Positions 34,541-46,006 of a stretch of 64,000 bases of DNA are shown piece after piece. Source of the stretch: Apium graveolens (taxonomy: Eukaryota; Streptophyta; Magnoliopsida; Apiales; Apiaceae); assembly GCF_009905375.1 (NCBI RefSeq), contig NC_133653.1, positions 82,472,911 through 82,536,910 on the forward strand. Reading direction: 5' to 3'. The first letter of the stretch is position 1, and every line of letters starts with the position of its first letter. The notes beneath the pieces were generated by a model. That model did no database searches and was not told the DNA's origin. It was given only the letters and a program-made list of their open reading frames with translations. Both the position numbers and the translations under genes were made by a program.

Positions 34541-34887
34541 TGTGACGCCCTCAATCTCGGGGTTAGGAAATGAGGACTTACACACCTTTAATCTAATAAT
34601 TAAATATGCATAAACCCCGATTTAACTACTAACAGAATCAACAGGATAAAGTATGAGACAAGATTACAACTACCAATCACAAAATATAACTTACAAACCC
34701 AAAATATTATTAAATAATCAATATCGATTCCGGCTGGAAACCGACAGATAACCCACTATATCTTTATACATCTCTTTCTAGGCGCGAGCTCACTCATAAA
34801 AACCACTACCTGCTCTGGCAACCGGAAGCCCTCCATACGGTAGGGACCACCAGGTACGCTCTTACGAGTAGTGCGCCTAAGCCTGAC
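34541..34887 (-). repeat. Element C 3' LTR, left segment
   Basis: Starts TGTGACGCCC and corresponds to 57313 onward. It is cut at the start of the accessory exon by insertion of D; the remaining frame reads RTTRKS where the other LTRs read RTARKS, and has a stop further on. Confidence 0.9.
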
Positions 34888-36209
34888 TGTTAGGTCCCAA
34901 TGTGTTTGTAGAAGGGGGGTTGAATACAAACGTTACCAAATAATCGAATAAAATGCGGAATAAAAAATGTGAAACAAAATTCAAGTTAAATAAAAATATT
35001 ATTAAACTTGAAATGTGTTACAACAACTGTATCGATTACAAGGTATTAATCTCAAATCAATTATCACAAATCTAGAATAAATTCGACATGAACTTTTTCT
35101 ATTTTTGCAATAATTAGAATCAAATGCTAAACGCGATTTGAGATTAAGTTCTAGGGATTTTAATCCGCTAGATTGATACACAAGAACAAGATAAATAATT
35201 CTAGTGGTTTGGATTTAACATTAACAAACTAGAATTTGATCTTGAATTTCTGCAGAGAAGAATGATATTTTTCAAGGCGGCTGCTCTCTTTTGTTCTTGT
35301 ATTTTGATTGAGATGATTAAAATGATATGCTGCTTCTCTGCTTCTATTTAATCAATCAGCTGAATCAATTGAATTGGAATGACAATCCTTTAAGCTTGCA
35401 AGACTTTCGGTAGGACAATTGAATGAACTAGCAAGACAATCTGAATGAACTAGCAAGACAATCAGAATGAACTAGCAAGACAATCACCCTCCTGATGTAA
35501 CTTTCGGTATGACAATGTAAAATGGCCTAGCATGACAATCGGTATGACAATCCAGATTGTCATGCTAGTTCATTTTCAATTGTTTTGCTGATTTAAGATT
35601 TGAATTTAATCCAATTAAACTTCTGAAAATTCCTAAAATTCCTAGAATTAATTCAGAATTAATTAATCAATTAATTCAATTAATAAATAACTTATTCTTC
35701 GCAGATATAATTTATTTTCTTAATTAAATTAGATGACTCAATTAATTAATAGAGAATTAATTCTAGTCTTGAGCAACAACCATTCTTCTGCAAATCTTCT
35801 GAAAATCACTGAAAATTATGAATCAATTCCACCACTTCAACGTTGACACTCGATGTACTGTCTGGTTCATGAGTGACTAACTTTCGTGACGTTTCTTCAT
35901 GTCTTGACTCTGACACTTTGATTTTCTTCAGATTAAATCCTTGTAATTTAATGATACCCTGACGAGATCTCTGTCACTTGATTAAATCCACAATCTTGAC
36001 TTATATCACTGAGGCATGATCAATTTCTTGAACTTCTTCCAGTGAATTAGTTCCTCAAGTCTGTAGATGAACCTTGTCTCTGAATCCTTTGACAGATATT
36101 ACTTTGCGAGATCTCTTTGACGGTCGATCCACTATTTACTTATTACATTCTTATTTGAGTTGAGTTGAATCCTCGAATATACAAATAGGTCTATGACATA
36201 TGACTTACA
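34888..36209 (-). repeat. Element D left LTR, 1322 bp
   Basis: Matches 40430-41751 nearly base for base. Holds three 22-bp tandem units (35421-35486) and a 14-bp inverted repeat (35527-35568). Confidence 0.95.
35421..35568. repeat. 22-bp triplet and perfect inverted repeat in D LTR
   Basis: GAATGAACTAGCAAGACAAT plus two bases, three times in tandem (35421-35486), then CTAGCATGACAATC (35527-35540) and its exact complement GATTGTCATGCTAG (35555-35568) around a 14-base loop. The same set is at 40963-41110 in the right LTR. Confidence 0.93.
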
Positions 36210-36411
36210 CTGACCATCTTCTTGTTTAACTGCCATGGTTAGATTAAGACAAAACAAATGAGTATAAAACTCAGCAAGTAACTATATAGCAGTTCTACAA
36301 TATCAAATCTCAATATACTTTGAACCAACTAGGGCATTCTACTTTAATTAATCTAGGTGGCAGATTTTCATTTTTTTTTCTTTGGGATAAGGAAAGGTAT
36401 CTGAAGAATAG
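36210..36411 (-). repeat. 202-bp copy of C's LTR inside element D
   Basis: Begins CTGACCATCTT and is essentially identical to 41752-41953, the DNA flanking D on its right. Together with the LTR before it, a 1524-bp unit is present twice in direct orientation (34888-36411, 40430-41953). Confidence 0.93.
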
Positions 36412-37869
36412 CACAATATACAAGTTGCTAGTTTCCCTTTTAGGGTTCCAGATTTGAATTCTGGGAAGGTAAACAATGATTCAACGATTTTAGCATAAAG
36501 ATCAAGGTTCCCTTCTAATGTCTGTGAAGACATTTCCTTGTGACTCATCAGGTTATATCTGAATCATTGTCAACAAGTTGCCGATCTGCGCCTATGTCAG
36601 ATCCACTATCCGCAGATGCATCCAGGGGATTTAAGCCTGGGGAGGTAGACACTGACCACTGACATATGGCTTTTGGATCAGTATCCTCTCCTAACACCTG
36701 TAAAGGCAATTGGTCCACTAACGAACCTTGAACAATCGAATCTGACCTTAAAATGGTCGAAACTCTTGTTTCCGTCAACTCATCCTTTGTGTGTGTAACC
36801 TCTCCTTGTGCATCAAGAATTGATTATGTTTGAAGTGGTGACACTACATCGGATACCTTGGCCGACAGGCAAAATTCAATAGACTCACCCTGTTGAGAGA
36901 ATGAATCTAGTAACTGTTTTTGTGCCTTTTCAGCCATTACATCTTTTTGAGAAGATGTATGGGGGCTAGCAGTTGTCTCGGTTTAAACACTACTCATCTA
37001 TGTAGGAGACAGAGCTACTGGGTTGACTACAGAACCTTCCTTATGTGGTGCACTAAGGCACTATCTCCCTCACGCTCATTCATACTACATTTAGTGGTAA
37101 GAGAGTGTTGGTTGGTTCTGTTTTTGTGTTTGTCTTTACAGTCTGGGATAGACGTTGTGGGTTTTTCAACCTCATGACTGTCAATGAAAGAAAGTCATTG
37201 GAGACTGAACCTGTATCATAGAACATATGGTAATAGAGAGAAAATGATTTACAATAGTGATTTCAAAAGATTTTACATGAAATAGGAAATCACTTATGTA
37301 GAAAGAAGTTTGATTTTGTTTTTCAATATGAATGAGTTTTTGATAAAACATTGATCACTTATGGTAAAGTCTAAGTAATTCTCATTCATGTTAAAAACTT
37401 ACATATATCTGCAACATAATGTTAACAACATATCATTGACCGATACTTGTCAAGTACTTTAGATACTAATTGTTATGTTGCATAATCAATATACCACTGC
37501 ACATATAAAACAATATGATTGTGCTTAGTGATAAGAGAGTTATAAATATGACGACTCTACTAGTTCATATAAAATTATAACTTCTGTTAGAGTGCCATAC
37601 CATGTCCTTGACGATTGCTTGAGCAGTATACTAGTTCATACCAACCTGAAGTGAGATTGTGAAGAAGAGATTGCATAGTCCAATAGATCTGCAGCTGCAA
37701 AGTCCATGAACTGTGGTGCACTGACTTCCTCTTTTAACTCACCAACCGGGAGTACACTTGTACACATCTTACTAGAGTACAATTCCAAGTGTAATGTGCA
37801 GCAGGTGTCTGATATGTCGTAATATTCTCAAGTCTTGTCACTGGTGCTATATGTTAGATACTGCTTCCT
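36412..37869 (-). pseudogene. Element D 3' remnant, short frames only
   Basis: On the minus strand there are two adjoining short frames: 36778-36548 (VQGSLVDQLPLQVLGED, ADSGSDIGADRQ) and one continuing from 36548 across the junction at 36411. They overlap as TGATG and may be one broken frame. Further right are only fragments (LPVGELKEEVSAPQFMDFAA near 37680-37770). No integrase, RT or RNase H motifs, so pol's core is deleted. The protein is not recognised with confidence. Confidence 0.5.
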
Positions 37870-38152
37870 GATAATAACCTAGCACAATATACAAAATTAC
37901 AATGATAACATTCCCAGCTTGCAAACAGCCATATCCCTCAGATAAACCTTTGTTGTTATCTCCAAAGGTAACCAGGGGGCCAGCTTTCTCAATCCACACT
38001 TGATAGCAGGGCTCTATCTCCGGTCATATGTCTTGATGATCCACTTGTCAAGAATCCACACTACCGGTTACACCTGTATACTGCCCTGCACTTCAAATGG
38101 ATTAGACCTTCTTCGGAACCCAAACTTGGTTGGGCCCGGCATACTTGTAGAA
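37870..38152 (-). pseudogene. Element D protease region, frameshifted
   Basis: After the gag stop, the minus strand continues in shifting frames: FYKYAGPNQVWVPKKV just past the stop, then DSGSSRHMTGDRALLS (aspartic-protease site with Asp-Ser-Gly) in a second frame, and EKAGPLVTFGDNNKGLSEGY in sequence. A one-base shift near the active site and a stop at 38153 make it non-functional. Confidence 0.75.
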
Positions 38153-40333
38153 TTATCCTTTGTCAGGCAAAACAACATTTTTAATTTCAACGATCTCAAC
38201 ATCCTTAATGACTGAACATTTGACCTTGTAAATAGCCTTAACAAATTTCTGTTTAAGCTTAGGCACAAATGTCTCCTTTCTAGCCTTAGAAGGACTAGCA
38301 GTCTTAGACCTATCATGCTTCTTGTTATTCACATGCTGACGAGGAGTAGTCTTATCATTAGACACATACTTACCATTAAAATAAGCATACATCATATTAA
38401 AAGCACAAGACATACAATTAGCAACACCACATGCTTTATGAGAGTGATTAACATCAGGCAATTTATGCATGGTAGACATGGCATTATTGTTATCCAACTC
38501 ATGTGTGTCTGAGTTAGTCTCAGTTGCTTTCACAACTTTGACTGGAACTTTCGACTCACTTGACTTGGAAACAATCTTCTCATAAGCATGATCCTCAGCA
38601 CGTATTTCTTCTTGAATAACAGAAGAGGTCGCATCAAATGGTTCAGCAATTGATGCTTTATAGAGGGGTTCATCAACACCCTTAAGCACATGTGGTACTT
38701 CCCTCCCTTTAGCACAGACATGAGGAGGGGAGTTTATGCCTAATTCTCCAATAGCAGCATTGTAATCATAACCTATTCCAGATGTTTGATTAACAGCTTG
38801 CTTACTGTAGAACTCTTTAGCCTTCGAACAAGAATTGAAGTAGGCTCTAACCTTAGTCTCAAGACCGGTGATCTTGTCTTTGAGAATAGTTTCGAGTTTT
38901 CTATAACAGTCAACTCTATTCTCTAGAAAAGATACCTGTTCTTTTAATTTGTCTTGATTAATGTGCACAAGTCTTAATTCATTGACCTCTTTCTCAAGGT
39001 CTGTGATCTGTAAACTTAACAGTTCATTATCACGACGTGCACAATCTAAGTTGCCTCTTAGATGATAAACCATTTCAGCATCAGAAAGTTTTACCTCTAT
39101 TCTTGACGATGAAGCTTTTCCATCAATAGCCATAAGAGCAAGATTTCCTTCATCTTCATCTTCACTGTCAGTATCATCCCAGCTTCTTCCCTTTGCCAGA
39201 TAAGCCCTTTCAGAGTTCTTTCTTACTTGCTTTGGCTTTCTACATTCTGTGGCAAAGTGTCCCAACTCATTGCAGTTATAGCATCTAATGGTGCCCCGAT
39301 CAACCATCCCTGTTTGGTATCCACCACTGCTGGTGTTAGAGGATGAAGATCCACCTTTCTGGAATTTGTTGTAGTTGGACTTGTACTTCAGCTTGGGATT
39401 CCTCTTGAATCTGACATGGGAGAATCTCTTGACAATTTGGGCCATTGACTCATCTTCCAATTGCTCCAGCTCTTCCAAGGAATAAAAATCATCACTTGAT
39501 TGATTTGTAGTAGGAGGATCATATTCTGCTACTAACTCATTTTCCTCACCCTTGGAAAACTGTACCATTCTTTCTAACTGTTGAGATTGTTGTTGTTGTT
39601 GACCTTCAGCTACAAGTGCAGTAGATGTGCTGACCATATTATCCTTCCCGTAGACTTCCTTCTGTTGAATCTGCTCCAACTCATAGGTTTTTAACACTCC
39701 ATAGAGCCTGTCCAAAGAAATCTCACTCAGATCTCTAGCTTCTCTAATGGCAGTGATTCTATGTTCAAGATGAGCTGGTAGTGTTAAAAGGAACTTTTTG
39801 TTGACCTCCCTGATTGAATAATACTTTCCATTGATGTTCAGGTTGTTGATCAACGCATTGTACCTCTCAAACACTTCAGTAATTCCTTCTCCTGGATTTG
39901 ATTTAAAATGTTCATATTCAGAGGTTAGGATTTCCAATTTGTTCTCCCTAACTTCCTCTGTGCCTTCATTAATCACCTCAATAGTTTCCCACATGTGTTT
40001 GGAATTTTTACAGTTCATCACATGTCTGTTCATCAAGGGATCAAGGGAATCAATTAATATTAATTGAAGGCTGGCATCCAAGGAGGCTTCTTTCTTCTCA
40101 GCAGGAGTAAAATCTTCAGGCTCTTTTGGATAGGTTCTAGCTTCAGTAGTCACCACACCATCTATTATTACCTCCGGTTCAATAACCATCGGAGTTTTTA
40201 TACCCTTCTTTAACAAGTTTGAATATTTGGGATTTGCAACTTGTAAAAATAATAGCATCTTCTTCTTCCACATGATATAATTCTCTTTATCAAATTGTGG
40301 AATTTTAACGGTTCCAACTTTATGTGAAGTCAT
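38153..40333 (-). CDS. Element D gag polyprotein, long open frame
   Basis: About 726 residues from the Met in MTSHKVGTVKIPQFDKENY; an in-frame Met 15 codons upstream gives a leucine-rich extension I think is leader. N-terminal copia gag domain (NYIMWKKKMLLFL, then SLDASLQLILIDSLDPL), Gln-rich stretch near residue 250, basic YKSNYNKFQKG segment, one CCHC knuckle CYNCNELGHFATEC near residue 360, acidic DTDSEDEDEG, then a coiled-coil-like region with heptads (LQITDLEKEVNELRLV) and a lysine-rich C-terminus. It encodes the RNA-packaging shell protein. The frame is intact although pol is lost, so D could supply gag but must borrow enzymes. Ends at a TAA where related polyproteins continue. Confidence 0.88.
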   Translation of the reverse strand: MTSHKVGTVKIPQFDKENYIMWKKKMLLFLQVANPKYSNLLKKGIKTPMVIEPEVIIDGVVTTEARTYPKEPEDFTPAEKKEASLDASLQLILIDSLDPLMNRHVMNCKNSKHMWETIEVINEGTEEVRENKLEILTSEYEHFKSNPGEGITEVFERYNALINNLNINGKYYSIREVNKKFLLTLPAHLEHRITAIREARDLSEISLDRLYGVLKTYELEQIQQKEVYGKDNMVSTSTALVAEGQQQQQSQQLERMVQFSKGEENELVAEYDPPTTNQSSDDFYSLEELEQLEDESMAQIVKRFSHVRFKRNPKLKYKSNYNKFQKGGSSSSNTSSGGYQTGMVDRGTIRCYNCNELGHFATECRKPKQVRKNSERAYLAKGRSWDDTDSEDEDEGNLALMAIDGKASSSRIEVKLSDAEMVYHLRGNLDCARRDNELLSLQITDLEKEVNELRLVHINQDKLKEQVSFLENRVDCYRKLETILKDKITGLETKVRAYFNSCSKAKEFYSKQAVNQTSGIGYDYNAAIGELGINSPPHVCAKGREVPHVLKGVDEPLYKASIAEPFDATSSVIQEEIRAEDHAYEKIVSKSSESKVPVKVVKATETNSDTHELDNNNAMSTMHKLPDVNHSHKACGVANCMSCAFNMMYAYFNGKYVSNDKTTPRQHVNNKKHDRSKTASPSKARKETFVPKLKQKFVKAIYKVKCSVIKDVEIVEIKNVVLPDKG

Positions 40334-40415
40334 TATGAATTTTTGAATAAATAAAAATTCAAGGAGTTGAAAAATCACAAAAGTCTAGGATCTTGATTTG
40401 TTCGTTAATCAGAAG

Positions 40416-40427
40416 GCTCTGATACCA
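40416..40427 (-). promoter_or_regulatory. Element D primer-binding site (initiator tRNA-Met)
   Basis: TGGTATCAGAGC on the minus strand, two bases from the 5' LTR start at 40430. Confidence 0.93.
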
Positions 40428-40429
40428 AT

Positions 40430-41751
40430 TGTTAGGTCCCAATGTGTTTGTAGAAGGGGGGTTGAATACAAACGTTACCAAATAATCGAATAAAATGCAG
40501 AATAAAAAATGTGAAACAAAATTCAAGTTAAATAAAAATATTATTAAACTTGAAATGTGTTACAACAACTGTATCGATTACAAGGTATTAATCTCAAATC
40601 AATTATCACAAATCTAGAATAAATTCGACATGAACTTTTTCTATTTTTGCAATAATTAGAATCAAATGCTAAACGCGATTTGAGATTAAGTTCTAGGGAT
40701 TCTAATCCACTAGATTGATACACAAGAACAAGATAAATAATTCTAGTGGTTTGGATTTAACATTAACAAACTAGAATTTGATCTTGAATTTCTGCAGAGA
40801 AGAATGATATTTTTCAAGGCGGCTGCTCTCTTTTGTTCTTGTATTTTGATTGAGATGATTAAAATGATATGCTGCTTCTCTGCTTCTATTTAATCAATCA
40901 GCTGAATCAATTGAATTGGAATGACAATCCTTTAAGCTTGCAAGACTTTCGGTAGGACAATTGAATGAACTAGCAAGACAATCTGAATGAACTAGCAAGA
41001 CAATCAGAATGAACTAGCAAGACAATCACCCTCCTGATGTAACTTTCGGTATGACAATGTAAAATGGCCTAGCATGACAATCGGTATGACAATCCAGATT
41101 GTCATGCTAGTTCATTTTCAATTGTTTTGCTGATTTAAGATTTGAATTTAATCCAATTAAACTTCTGAAAATTCCTAAAATTCCTAGAATTAATTCAGAA
41201 TTAATTAATCAATTAATTCAATTAATAAATAACTTATTCTTCGCAGATATAATTTATTTTCTTAATTAAATTAGATGACTCAATTAATTAATAGAGAATT
41301 AATTCTAGTCTTGAGCAGCAACCATTCTTCTGCAAATCTTCTGAAAATCACTGAAAATTATGAATCAATTCCACCACTTCAACGTTGACACTCGATGTAC
41401 TGTCTGGTTCATGAGTGACTAACTTCCGTGACGTTTCTTCATGTCTTGACTCTGACACTTTGATTTTCTTCAGATTAAATCCTTGTAATTTAATGATACC
41501 CTGACGAGATCTCTGTCACTTGATTAAATCCACAATCTTGACTTATATCACTGAGGCATGATCAATTTCTTGAACTTCTTCCAGTGAATTAGTTCCTCAA
41601 GTCTGTAGATGAACCTTGTCTCTGAATCCTTTGACAGATATTACTTTGCGAGATCTCTTTGACGGTCGATCCACTATTTACTTATTACATTCTTATTTGA
41701 GTTGAGTTGAATCCTCGAATATACAAATAGGTCTATGACATATGACTTACA
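40430..41751 (-). repeat. Element D right (5') LTR, 1322 bp
   Basis: Next to the primer site and before gag on the minus strand, so it is the 5' LTR. Ends at the CTGAC duplication. Confidence 0.95.
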
Positions 41752-44700
41752 CTGACCATCTTCTTGTTTAACTGCCATGGTTAGATTAAGACAAAACAAA
41801 TGAGTATAAAACTCAGCAAGTAACTATATAGCAGTTCTACAATATCAAATCTCAATATACTTTGAACCAACTAGGGCATTCTACTTTAATTAATCTAGGT
41901 GGCAGATTTTCATTTTTTTTTCTTTGGGATAAGGAAAGGTATCTGAAGAATAGTAGGGCTTTCAAGAAACAAGGCTCGAAACAGGACGAAAGCCGACATT
42001 CATCACAAATCATTATAGGATCAAAATAGATCTTTCGATAGAGGAAAGCAACAGTACTTCAAGATAGAATCAATCATATGATCAACAATTTCAAGAATCA
42101 GGGTTCTCGAGCTTTAAGCTCCACAATAACATAATCAAATCTTTTCAAGGCAATATAAACCATTTTCATTTCCAAAATCAATTTACTGAATAAAAGTTTC
42201 AATTCCCTTTTAAATAATCAATTAGAACCCTTGATTGGATCACTTTATCTTTCCATTTCATTATATACGGGTGATCAGCCCATATCGACCTCCATTCCGG
42301 TCTTTAAGGTACCAATCGGCATAATTTCAGCCTTAAATTGGACTAGTCCCACTAGCCTCTTACCATGACTGGACTAGTCCCACTAGCCTCTTACGTCTCA
42401 ATCCAATCCATCAGGAATTCATTTGGAAAACCTTGAGTTGGAAAAACAAATAGGTTTTCTAAAATTCATTTTATCATTACCAAGCATTTGAAATCATTCA
42501 GACTCTTTCAAGGTGAAACTCATTCTTAAATCAGATTTTAAAGAAACAAAGTTCAGGGAGTGAATCAAAGATATGCAAGGAACAATTCACAAGAATTCTG
42601 TGTCAAGGATAACAAGGCAACAAATTGGAAGGATAAACATTGATTTAAGGATCAATAGGGTGATCAAGAGAAACAGAATATCATTAAACAGGGTTAACCA
42701 AAATAATCAATAGGTTCAATATGATTCATGGCATTATAGGTAACTTGAACAGAAAGGTTAGGTTATCAATGAGTGAAATCAATAGGCTTATCAATAATAG
42801 GTTATTAAGAACAGGGATTCTTTAAATCAATAATAGGGTTTCATAAAACATGGGTCTCATAAAACAAGGGTTTCATGCTTAAACAGTTCAATACTCTACA
42901 TGGTATGAACAACATTTCCTTTAAAATCATTTACACAAGTAATCAGAGTTACTTGCCTGAAGGGTTGAATTACTGCCACCTAGTAAATCCCTTCCTTTCC
43001 TAGCCTGAATGCCCTCACGCTCCGAATCTACAATAAAACCAAAATCTTAATTAGATTCCCAACTCTCGTTCCCGGAACGATCACACTATACGGTAACTCG
43101 ATTATATCCTTGACTCGAGCATACGAATATAGCTTATACATATAAGCACATAGCACTTAGCACATAGCATAATCCTTTCTCGTAGCTTTTATATCCTTAT
43201 ATACTTAGCAATCAAAGCGTACTCACTTGACCTTGGCTATTTCTCAAATCAAACTAACACGACTCTTTTACGAGTACAAGACCTATTCACAACCAAACAT
43301 TTGCGTTCATAACCATCACTTATATCAATCAACTTAGTTCCCTTTTCTTTTGCTCCTTAATTCGAGCCACATACTATAATCAAGCAACAAATTCCTAAAT
43401 ATTTACTTATACACTTTCAATCATCCTTTTAATCATAAAAACCAAGTAATTTGACTTTCATTCCTTATGGCCTATTCGGCCCTATCACACAAAATTAACC
43501 AAGTTCTCACTTTAACTCACATACATACACACAACTCATTCAAAGCTATTAAAGTATCATCCTTCTTCATTTTAATCATAAAAATTCGAGCCAAATCATA
43601 CATACTTGCGCGCATGCAATTCAATTTTAACTTATCATGATATTAAACACTTTATCTTTATCAAGTAAGCCAACTAAGTTTCTTAACACAATTGATTTTC
43701 ACCTAAATCACAACATGCATCCATTCATTCATCAAATTAGTCCCTTTTTAACTTAATTTAATTCGGCAAAAACTCAATTTTACTTCTCAAGGACAAATCA
43801 ATGACATGCACATCTTGATCCTCTTTAAAACTAGCATGCAATCACTTTTAGGCCATTTATACTTAGTGTTTACCAAGATTATCTCACAAAAATCAATTTT
43901 CTTTCTTATTAACACAAAAATTCGAACCTAAACTTAGAATGTGACAATAATTTCATTCCTTTTTAATCTAATAACAATCCATCATCATTTTAAACAAGTT
44001 AATTCAAATCAAACAACTTTAAAGATTAAAACCATTCGACCTTTTCAAAAACAATCATGCAACTTGATATTCTTAATCCTTGAATCACAAATCCACCTAT
44101 ATTTCAACATCAAATCAATGACTCATGCATTTCAATATAATCAACTTGATTTCCTTAAAATAGTAAGGGCCATTCGGCCTTTTAATCAAAACACCACATG
44201 CAAACATAAATAAGTGATCTTAAGGTTCTAGAGCTCAGTTTTTAACATCATAGCTCACCACCGGTTCACCGGAGTTCATCACCGGTGGCGGTGGCTTCAC
44301 GGTGGTGCCCTCATTCGAGGGTGTCCAACCACGAAACCCCCGATTTCTCAAAAGAAATGCATCAACACCACATGCAAACTGATTTCAGCACAATAATCAT
44401 AGGATACGAACTAATCAAGCAAGCCCTCGGTTCTTGGCTCAAAACCGAACCCAAAAACCCACACACACACACACACTTCAGCATGAAAGCCTAATCACAC
44501 ACATGCACATACTTCTACCTATACATAAGTGTTTAGCAAGAAGAATTAGGGATGATTGATGAGTTTGATCAAGGAAAATGGAGGTATACCGAGAAAGATT
44601 GAAGAGAGAGCCGAGAGAGAGTTGTTCGAGTGAGAGAGAGAGAGTGAAAGAAAAAGAGGAGAGAAAAGAGTGAGTGCACGGAAAAGAAAGAAGAAAATGG

Positions 44701-45639
44701 GGAGGAAGGAGTAATTTATACTCCACCAACACAAGGGCAAAATGGTAATCTAATAACTCCCTTTTTAATTTGCACTTTCTTTCTCTTTTTACTCAAATGC
44801 AACGAAATTCAAAATAAAAATATTTCTCTCTCGGAAAGTCGAGGATTATTGAAAATGACAATTTTAACACGTAGGTCTCGAAATTAGCTTTTTATCCATT
44901 ACTCATAATAAGAATTTGAGCGAACGGTTGATTTTATATGAATTTCGCAAACTTGCTTTAATAAATACAATTTCCACATAAAATTGATTTAAAAATGCAA
45001 AGATCAACAATCAAATTCACTTATAATTTTTAAAAAGTCTCTAGAATCATTACGAAGGTAACAAAACAAATCCCATGTTTTTATCCTTCTCGGATGATTT
45101 TATAAAAATGCGCGAAGGTTAATTAAACATTTACTTAAATCACGTAATTCCTTTAAAATTCACAAAATTGACACAGAACACATAGTCATGCACACAGTCA
45201 AGCAATCACACACATATAGTCATATAACGACTCAGGTCTGATCATAGAATCTATCCCTCTTTAATCTTTATCCTCTTTAACGCGTACCGGGTCACGTTCA
45301 TCCTGACGGCCCGACGCTCAGCATTTCGATTACGCTTCTCATTATCTTTGTCAATCAACACGTCTCTTAAGACGAAATACTTTATTCATTCACTTCACAT
45401 ATAACTCTCATTTTATATTATTTAATTTCCATATTAGGACGGGTTCCGTTCTACCTGACGGCCCGATACCAAGCTTAACTTCTAAGCTGACTCTTTAAAT
45501 TGGAACATTTTTATTCACGCTCCTAAACTCTAGTATACAGATAAGACAAATAATCATCACTTAGTCACATAATTATAATCTCATCACATAACACATACTT
45601 TATTTTCTTAATTACGACGCAAAATTCTCCGTCATTACA
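41752..45639 (-). repeat. Element C 3' LTR, right segment
   Basis: Continues the LTR after D; matches about 57656-61548. Ends CGTCATTACA at 45639, followed by the polypurine tract of C. Contains TATAAAT (minus, 44714-44720), the GC-rich block at about 44250-44330 and a CA repeat near 44460. Confidence 0.93.
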
Positions 45640-45655
45640 ATCTACCCTCCTTAAA
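45640..45655 (-). promoter_or_regulatory. Element C polypurine tract
   Basis: On the minus strand the bases just before the 3' LTR read AAGGAGGGTAGAT, the purine-rich primer of plus-strand synthesis. Confidence 0.75.
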
Positions 45656-45679
45656 AGGGTTCGGTCCCCAGAATCTAAT

Positions 45680-46006
45680 CTAAGCAAACAAATGGGGATA
45701 CTTTTCTTTCATTTCGCTTTCTAATTCCCAAGTCGATTCTTCGACTAACGGATTTCTCCACAACACTCTAACTAGAGGTACAACTTTATTTCTAAGCGTC
45801 CTTTCTTTTCGATCCAAAATTCGCACTGGTTGTTCTACATAGGATAAATCTGGTTGGATTTCCACTGGTTCCAACTCGATCACATGGCTTGCATCAACAT
45901 TATACTTTTTCAGGAGAGATACATGAAACACATTATCCAGATGTTGCAGTTGCGGCGGCAGCGCCAATTCATACGCTACTTTCCCAACTTGTCGCAATAC
46001 TTCAAA
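45680..46006 (-). pseudogene. Element C pol C-terminus with chromodomain
   Basis: The C-terminal end of integrase: VAYELALPPQLQHLDNVFHV, then a chromodomain-like tail (RILDRKERTLRNKVVPLVRV, WRNPLVEESTWELES). Chromodomains of this clade are known to direct integration to methylated-histone chromatin. The frame was contiguous with 49767 before E inserted: removing E and one TCAAA repeat joins the two in frame. It ends EKYPHLFA just before the polypurine tract. Confidence 0.9.

Larger units (their letters stand above)
34888..41751 (-). mobile_element. Element D: copia-type deletion derivative nested in C's LTR
   Basis: Starts TGTTAGGTCC and ends ACTTACA, flanked by CTGAC at 34883-34887 and 41752-41756. 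LTRs of 1322 bp (34888-36209, 40430-41751) differ by only a handful of bases, so insertion was recent. The order on the minus strand is LTR, initiator tRNA-Met primer site, long gag, broken protease, then 1.5 kb with no integrase or RT. The expected polypurine tract next to 36209 is missing; instead 202 bases of C's LTR are found there. Gag with a CCHC knuckle and a retroviral-type protease remnant suggests a Sirevirus-like copia relative. Confidence 0.9.

Noticed and set aside
35421..35486. CRISPR-like short repeat array
   Set aside because: The 22-bp units are contiguous with no spacers and lie in a plant retrotransposon LTR.
36348..36548. Independent 66-codon gene in element D
   Set aside because: Its second half is the duplicated piece of C's LTR, so the frame is a chance fusion across the 36411 junction.
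44285..44494. Plus-strand frame repeated at 60202 (MAVASRWCPHSR...)
   Set aside because: It lies in the two LTRs of the same element, so its conservation follows from LTR identity; it is antisense to the element and breaks down in A's LTR.
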